Shown: positions 59,263 through 64,000 of the stretch, one piece after another
Layout of the letters: each line of letters begins with the position of its first letter
How positions within the stretch are numbered: position 1 is the stretch's first letter
Assembly (NCBI RefSeq): GCF_004332155.1
Contig: NZ_SJDV01000003.1
Location: forward strand, 310,001-374,000
Direction of reading: 5' to 3'
DNA length: 64,000 bases
Source of the DNA: Gramella sp. KN1008
GTDB lineage: Bacteria > Bacteroidota > Bacteroidia > Flavobacteriales > Flavobacteriaceae
Made by a program: the position numbers and the translations under genes
Notes under the pieces: generated by a model
What the model saw: only the letters and a program-made list of their open reading frames with translations
What the model was told of the DNA's origin: nothing
Databases searched by the model: none

Positions 59263-60275
59263 TTTCGCTGATTTTTATTTTCATACCAGGCCAGGCCTAA
59301 GACTATGAATATTCCAATGAGAATAAAGAAGATGGCTAACCAGGTTTCTGAAATGCCAAATTCAGGTAAGTACCGGTCATAATTGTCGATGATCTTATTG
59401 CCTTCACGGTCTATCAGGATCTCACCCTCTTCATTGGTTTTGAAGATCTTTTCTTTCCAGGGCCAGACCACTCCCAGAGAACCGGTGATGAAACCAATGA
59501 TCATCGCGAAAGTATGCTTTTTATATCGTTTTAGAACATAACCCAGAAGATGGGAAAGCGAGACGAGTCCCGCAAGGGAACCAGCAGCAAATACGATTAA
59601 CACCTTTAACATTCTAAGTCTTTCGGCATCCCGGGTGAAACTAAAATCCCAGAGGATAATTTCGGCAATGGTGTCATATAGCGCGTTAACCGAATCTACC
59701 AACAGCAGGACATAATTTCCTAAAAGAATAAGTATGAAACTTCCGGAGAGCCCCGGTAGCGTCATTCCGGAGACACTTATCATTCCGCAGATAAATACGA
59801 ACCACAGATTATCGTTCTCCCGGGCCGGTTCGAGAAAACTGATTGCCATACCTCCAATTATACCAAGCAGAGCAAAGATAGCCGAGTTGCGGTCCCATTC
59901 CCCAAAGTCCTTACTTATGTAATATATTGAGCCTATGATCATTCCGAAGAAAGAAGACCAAACGTATAATTCGTAATGTACAATTAGATAATCCAGGAGT
60001 TTGGAGACGCTAAAATAACTTATCAGCATTCCAAGGATAAGGAGCCCCAGGAATTTACCATTTAAATATTGGTAAAGACTCCTGAATCTACCTGCCAGGA
60101 GGAGTTTGAGAGCCTTAAGGTTTACTTTTTGCAAAGAATATATGAACTCCTCATAAAATCCGGCTACGAACGCGACAACACCTCCTGAGACTCCGGGAAC
60201 TTTATTCGCGGCGCCCATGGCGAGTCCTTTCAGAACGAGCAGGATCTTATCAGTTATAGTTCTAGTCTGCTGCAT
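59259..60275 (-). CDS. DUF368 polyprenyl-phosphate translocase (PopT-type), copy 2
   Basis: The 338-aa inner-membrane protein has about nine helices. DUF368 proteins were shown to recycle undecaprenyl phosphate across the membrane (PopT). Family marks are KVPGVSGGVVAFVAGFYEE (about 22-40) and, in the inverted second half, MTLPGLSGSFILILLGNYV (about 164-182). A hydrophilic insert of about 40 residues (KIFKTNEEGEILIDREGNKI) before the last helix is larger than in copy 1. Overlaps copy 1 by 14 bp and aroE by 4 bp. Confidence 0.9.
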   Translation of the reverse strand: MQQTRTITDKILLVLKGLAMGAANKVPGVSGGVVAFVAGFYEEFIYSLQKVNLKALKLLLAGRFRSLYQYLNGKFLGLLILGMLISYFSVSKLLDYLIVHYELYVWSSFFGMIIGSIYYISKDFGEWDRNSAIFALLGIIGGMAISFLEPARENDNLWFVFICGMISVSGMTLPGLSGSFILILLGNYVLLLVDSVNALYDTIAEIILWDFSFTRDAERLRMLKVLIVFAAGSLAGLVSLSHLLGYVLKRYKKHTFAMIIGFITGSLGVVWPWKEKIFKTNEEGEILIDREGNKIIDNYDRYLPEFGISETWLAIFFILIGIFIVLGLAWYENKNQRK

Positions 60276-61200
60276 CGGCCGAATCGGGTTTACTGGTTGC
60301 CAGCATTTCCAGAATGATGATCAGAAAGAATCCCGCAAGCATAAGCAGCCCCGCGTAAAGTGTTTGAGGGTCTCCATTGAAATTCCAGGGTAGAACAGAG
60401 GCTTCTCTTAAAACAACCTCTTTCTCCCCGTATGTGGCTTTTTCCAGAACTTCTTTCCACGGCCATATCTTGTTTAATGAACCGGCGATGAAGCCTGTGA
60501 GCACAGCAAGAGTAATACTGCTGTAATGAACGAACAGCCATTTTAGAACACGTGAAAAACTAAGAAGGCCGAATACTGCTCCACAACCAACCACAACAAG
60601 TGTTTTAACGTCGAAATCATGAGCGGCTTCGGTAATCGATTTATAGGCTCCCAGTAGTACAAGGATAAAAGCTCCTGATATTCCCGGCAGGATCATGGCG
60701 CAAACTGCAATAGCACCGGCCAGGAATAAATAAAGATATCCTGAATTGGACGCGAGAGGGGGGAGGCTAACTATATAGAAGGCTACAGCTGCACCAATAA
60801 GCAACCCCAGAATAACCTTGAAATTCCATTTAGGGATCTGTTTTCCAACAAACCAGATACTGGCCAGTACTAGTCCGAAGAAAAATGACCATATAAGCAC
60901 CGGATGATTTTCAAGGAGATAATTAGCCAGGCGCATTAAGCTGAAAAGACTTATGAGAATACCACAAAAGAGAGCCAGAATAAAGTTTCCGTTCATCTCT
61001 TTCCACATGGCCTTGAAACCATCTTCCTTCCATGTAGTTAACAAGGTAGGTTTTACTCCGCTGATCGTGGAAATGAGCTCTTCGTAAATTCCTGAAATAA
61101 AAGCTATGGTTCCTCCCGATACTCCGGGAACAACATCTGCCGCCCCCATAGCCATTCCCTTAAAGGTGATCTTTAGGTAGTCCAAAAAGCTTCGCTGCAT
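60262..61200 (-). CDS. DUF368 polyprenyl-phosphate translocase (PopT-type), copy 1
   Basis: The 312-aa inner-membrane protein is of the same family, with VVPGVSGGTIAFISGIYEE (about 23-41) and MILPGISGAFILVLLGAYK (about 149-167). About 35-40 percent identical to copy 2 by eye, so the duplication is old and the copies may differ in lipid or direction of use. First of the overlapping DUF368-DUF368-aroE group, 38 bp downstream of the TPR gene. It supports peptidoglycan and O-antigen lipid recycling. Confidence 0.9.
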   Translation of the reverse strand: MQRSFLDYLKITFKGMAMGAADVVPGVSGGTIAFISGIYEELISTISGVKPTLLTTWKEDGFKAMWKEMNGNFILALFCGILISLFSLMRLANYLLENHPVLIWSFFFGLVLASIWFVGKQIPKWNFKVILGLLIGAAVAFYIVSLPPLASNSGYLYLFLAGAIAVCAMILPGISGAFILVLLGAYKSITEAAHDFDVKTLVVVGCGAVFGLLSFSRVLKWLFVHYSSITLAVLTGFIAGSLNKIWPWKEVLEKATYGEKEVVLREASVLPWNFNGDPQTLYAGLLMLAGFFLIIILEMLATSKPDSADAAD

Positions 61201-61238
61201 CTTCTTTTTTTATGATTTCGCCAAAGGTAGCAAAATTA

Positions 61239-62636
61239 CTAAGAGAGCTTTACGAAGGAATTTATAATTTGTTTGACACTTTTCCGGTCAAAAATATTCG
61301 GAAATAGTTCTTCAATAATGATGTAATATTCTGAATCTATTTTCAGTGCATTATTGAGGTGAAAATATCCCTTTTCCCCTTTATTTGTTGAAAAGAAAAG
61401 TCCGGCCAGTCTGTATTCAATCTCTGCCGTATCGGGATAGAATTCGAGTGCTTGCAGCATACTATGGATGGCTGTTTCATATTCACCAAGCCCGATGAGA
61501 ATATCACAGCGTCTTATCCAGGTCTCCAGTTCATAATTGCCGAGCTCAAGGCTTTTTTTATAGCCGTGTTCGGCTTCCTCGTAAAAATTAAGACGGCTGT
61601 TTATCTTGGCATATCGTTTCCAATACAGGACATTCTCTTCATCAATATTTATTGCCTTATTGATATAATAAAGAGCCTTTTGGAAATTGAGCTTTTTAAT
61701 ATAAAAATCGGTGATCGCGATCCATCCTTTATCAAGTAAGGGATCTTCATGAACAGTTTGCTTATAATTCTTAAGGGCAAGCTCATCGCACCCAAGCTTT
61801 TCAAAACATTTCCCTATTCTCAAATAGGCGAAAGAGCTAGGGTCTTCAAGTTCCAGCGTTATCTTATAGTTTTCGATGGCCTCATTATAACGTTTCAGTT
61901 TTTCAAGCACCTTTCCTTTTTCAAGATATGCGCCTACAAACCTGTCATCACTAATTATGGCAAAATCGAATGCAGCCAGGGCTTTATTGTATTCCCTCAG
62001 GTCAAAATACTGTTTCCCAACCTGGTGCCATGCAACTTCACAATACGGGTGTTTGTCAAGGTACATGTTCAAATATTCAATAGCTTCGGTCTTCTGGTCC
62101 AGAAAATCGAAGCAATACATTACATTATATAGCGCTGAATAGTCTTCTTCATCTGCTTCCAGACATTTCATGAAGCTGTACTTGGCATTCTCGAAATCCT
62201 CCAGGAACAGGTATTCCATTCCGATAAGCGAAAATATCTCGGCATCTTCAAGAGTGATCTCCAGGGCAGCTTCCAGCATTTTTATAGCTTCCTCATGCAT
62301 ATCCCTTTTTGAATAGATCTGAGCCTTTTGTATATAGATTTCTTCATTCGAAGCCTCCAGGTCCTTCAGTTCGTTAAGGATACCATCTGCAAGGTCCAGC
62401 TTATCTTCAAATACAAGGATTTCCACCTTGAACAACCTCAGGTTGACCGAGCTGGGGTGCTGCGCAAGTCCCATTCTAACCGCTTTCTTTGCCAGTGAAA
62501 TCTTGCCGTTCTCCAGGTAATAATTAATGATGTTCTCAAATTCATTAGAATCAAAGAACAACACATCGTTGGTTTTCAACATGGATTCAAAGCGGGTTAG
62601 TGAGAAATTGTCTTCTTCATTATGGCTTAACTGCAT
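61239..62636 (-). CDS. TPR-repeat protein
   Basis: The 465-aa cytosolic protein has no signal peptide and at least ten tetratricopeptide repeats from about residue 35 to 440, for example ALYNVMYCFDFLDQKTEAIE, AWHQVGKQYFDLREYNKALA and YLRIGKCFEKLGCDELALKN. It starts MQLSHNEEDNFSLTRFESML. TPR arrays bind other proteins; the partner is unknown. The location just upstream of the two DUF368 genes recurs in flavobacteria, so a link with the envelope is possible. Confidence 0.9.
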   Translation of the reverse strand: MQLSHNEEDNFSLTRFESMLKTNDVLFFDSNEFENIINYYLENGKISLAKKAVRMGLAQHPSSVNLRLFKVEILVFEDKLDLADGILNELKDLEASNEEIYIQKAQIYSKRDMHEEAIKMLEAALEITLEDAEIFSLIGMEYLFLEDFENAKYSFMKCLEADEEDYSALYNVMYCFDFLDQKTEAIEYLNMYLDKHPYCEVAWHQVGKQYFDLREYNKALAAFDFAIISDDRFVGAYLEKGKVLEKLKRYNEAIENYKITLELEDPSSFAYLRIGKCFEKLGCDELALKNYKQTVHEDPLLDKGWIAITDFYIKKLNFQKALYYINKAINIDEENVLYWKRYAKINSRLNFYEEAEHGYKKSLELGNYELETWIRRCDILIGLGEYETAIHSMLQALEFYPDTAEIEYRLAGLFFSTNKGEKGYFHLNNALKIDSEYYIIIEELFPNIFDRKSVKQIINSFVKLS

Positions 62637-62742
62637 AAGAGGCCGATTTAGGGATTTCTACTGTTCTAAAGTTATAAATGAATAAAAGCGATTTGGGAAA
62701 AGTGTTATATTGTTGTTAACAAATTAATTAACACTCAGTAGC

Positions 62743-63924
62743 CTAGTCTTTTATTTTATTGAGTATGTCAATAATAATGCCACATCCTTTCACTATTTCT
62801 TCATTGGAAATTGTAAGTGGGGGAGTGATTCGAACTGCTCTTTTTTCGTAGAGGAGCCAGAAAAGGATCAGTTGATTTTCTTTGGCTTCGAGGACCAGCC
62901 TGTCGGCTATTTCGGATGTTTTTAAGACAATTGCGAGCATTAAACCTTTTCCCCGAATTTCTTCGATAAGGGGGTGGTTTAACAGTCTTCTGAATAATTT
63001 TTCCTTTTCCAGACACTGTGACATGAGGTCTGTCTCTGTAATTTCACGGAGCGTGGCCAGTGCGCTGGCTGCAATAAGAGGATTACCCCCAAAGGTTGTG
63101 ATATGTCCTAATTTTGGATTGTCCATTAATAGGTCCATAAGTGCTTCGGAAGCCGTAAAAGCCCCTATTGGCAGGCCGCCGCCCATTCCTTTACCCATAG
63201 CAACGACATCTGGAACCACTTCAAAATTCTCAAAACCGAATAGTTTGCCAGTTCGGCCAAAGCCGGGTTGGATCTCATCCAGTATCAGTAATGCTCCCAC
63301 TTCTTCACAGCGCTTTTTCACCTTTTTTAGATAATCATCTTTAGGCATTATGAATCCTGCTCCTCCCTGAATGGTTTCCAGTATAACTGCAGCGGTCTTT
63401 TCTGTTATCTTTCCCAGGTCATCCGGGTTATTGAATTGAATGAATGAAATATCTCCAAGAAGCGGTCTGAATGGTTTTACCCTTTCCTCATAGTCCATAA
63501 GACTAAGGGAGCCCATGGTATTGCCGTGATATGCTTTTTTTGCCGCGATGATTTCAGATCTGCCGGTGGCCCTTCTCGCCAGTTTAATAGAGCCTTCAAT
63601 AGCCTCAGTACCCGAATTCACAAGATATGTTTTGCTTAATGGTTTTGGAAGATTTTGGGCCAGCAGCTTTGTAAGGTCAATAGCGGGTTGCTGCGCATAT
63701 TCTCCATAGACCATTACATGCAGATATTTTTCGGCCTGCTCTTTAATCGCCGCTACAATTTTAGGATGTGAATGTCCAAGGCTACACGCCGAAACACCGG
63801 CAACAAAGTCCAAATGGGCCTTCCCATCGGTAGTGTGGATATAACAGCCTGTTGCATGGGAAACCTCCAGCGCAAGGGGATGCGGGGTGGTTTGAGCCTG
63901 ATATTTTATAAAATCTTCTTTCAA
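62743..63924 (-). CDS. class III PLP aminotransferase (acetylornithine/aspartate-type)
   Basis: The 393-aa enzyme of the class III family, fold type I, includes ArgD and omega-transaminases. Marks: NSGTEAIEGSIKLARRATGR (about 104-123), LLILDEIQPGFGRTG (about 213-227, PLP Asp) and the lysine loop VAMGKGMGGGLPIGAF. The specific substrate cannot be told; the neighbourhood lacks arginine genes. The start is a TTG at 63924 directly after the upstream stop (TAACTTG); no ATG fits at the N-terminus MKEDFIKYQAQTTPHPLALE. Confidence 0.9.
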   Translation of the reverse strand: MKEDFIKYQAQTTPHPLALEVSHATGCYIHTTDGKAHLDFVAGVSACSLGHSHPKIVAAIKEQAEKYLHVMVYGEYAQQPAIDLTKLLAQNLPKPLSKTYLVNSGTEAIEGSIKLARRATGRSEIIAAKKAYHGNTMGSLSLMDYEERVKPFRPLLGDISFIQFNNPDDLGKITEKTAAVILETIQGGAGFIMPKDDYLKKVKKRCEEVGALLILDEIQPGFGRTGKLFGFENFEVVPDVVAMGKGMGGGLPIGAFTASEALMDLLMDNPKLGHITTFGGNPLIAASALATLREITETDLMSQCLEKEKLFRRLLNHPLIEEIRGKGLMLAIVLKTSEIADRLVLEAKENQLILFWLLYEKRAVRITPPLTISNEEIVKGCGIIIDILNKIKD

Positions 63925-63925
63925 G

Positions 63926-64000
63926 TTACTGGTCCTTCTTTATAGGGGAAATCTTTGGTTTTTGAATATCCCTTCTCAGACTGTCTTTGGTTATTTCGGG
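63926..64000 (-). CDS. C-terminal end of a gene cut by the window edge (OstA-like?)
   Basis: The frame is open from the window end to the TAA at 63928-63926, giving 24 residues ending ISPIKKDQ. It is 1 bp from the aminotransferase start, so it is the same operon. In flavobacteria an OstA-like periplasmic LPS-transport protein often precedes this aminotransferase; that identity is only inferred from gene order. Confidence 0.5.
   Translation of the reverse strand, partial: PEITKDSLRRDIQKPKISPIKKDQ

Noticed and set aside
1..64000. CRISPR arrays, insertion sequences, integrons or restriction systems
   Set aside because: No regularly spaced repeats, transposase or integrase motifs, or defence-type domains were seen in any frame.

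Overview
This window looks like a chromosomal segment of a marine-type Flavobacteriaceae bacterium (Bacteroidetes). My inference is a relative of Gramella/Christiangramia. The signs are AT-rich DNA, almost no Shine-Dalgarno sequences, repeated -33/-7 promoters of the form TTTA/TTTG-N19-TAnnTTTG, and typical flavobacterial blocks: ftsK-lolA-lptF/G-ribB, pabB-tilS, peroxiredoxin-thioredoxin-DUF6952, and class III aminotransferase-TPR-DUF368-DUF368-aroE-DUF349. I see no prophage, insertion sequence, CRISPR array or rRNA. There is one tRNA gene (His).

Layout. 0-1.1 kb: an SRPBCC gene cut by the window edge, a VOC dioxygenase-like gene and a small conserved ORF. 1.1-3.6 kb: an arsenic operon (arsR, DUF6428, thioredoxin-type arsC, acr3) with an operator on its -7 box. 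3.7-10.9 kb: a Tat-type oxidoreductase, lipoproteins, an L,D-transpeptidase, a HAD phosphatase, a DUF218 protein and a nitroreductase. 10.9-19 kb: envelope and redox block (ribB with a degenerate GTP cyclohydrolase domain, lptF/G, lolA, ftsK, dgkA-like, tpx without its usual resolving cysteine, DUF6952, thioredoxin, 2-Cys peroxiredoxin). 19-24 kb: NhaC antiporter, a sulfur-amino-acid PLP lyase divergent from an Lrp regulator, lpdA, then dispersed palindromic repeats. 24-34 kb: TPR lipoprotein, a 35-aa basic protein, aldose epimerase-like gene, FMN reductase, pabB, tilS, CocE hydrolase and DUF885 protein.

34-41.5 kb is a galactose (Leloir) locus: galM and an SSS sugar transporter on the plus strand, galK-galT-lacI on the minus strand, and a divergent Tat-exported hydroxypyruvate-isomerase-like protein. 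A shared AAYGTAR-N3-TTACGTT palindrome, or a half-site of it, sits in three promoters of this locus and probably binds the LacI protein encoded there. 41.5-44.1 kb is a class II (B12) ribonucleotide reductase.

44.1-45.65 kb is the least explained part: AT-rich DNA with a small gene broken by one frame slip but still followed by its own terminator, a 71-aa secreted cysteine-tail peptide, and a candidate structured RNA of about 103 nt. 45.6-64 kb: GNAT, trehalase, DUF1622, hutI-hutG, PH-domain protein, alcohol dehydrogenase, a second transsulfuration enzyme with bshB1, tRNA-His, a lipoprotein, mazG, a methyltransferase, a large DUF349 protein, aroE overlapping two tandem DUF368 (PopT-type) genes, a TPR protein, a class III aminotransferase, and the last codons of another gene at the edge. 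All calls rest on reading the sequence; no database search was run.
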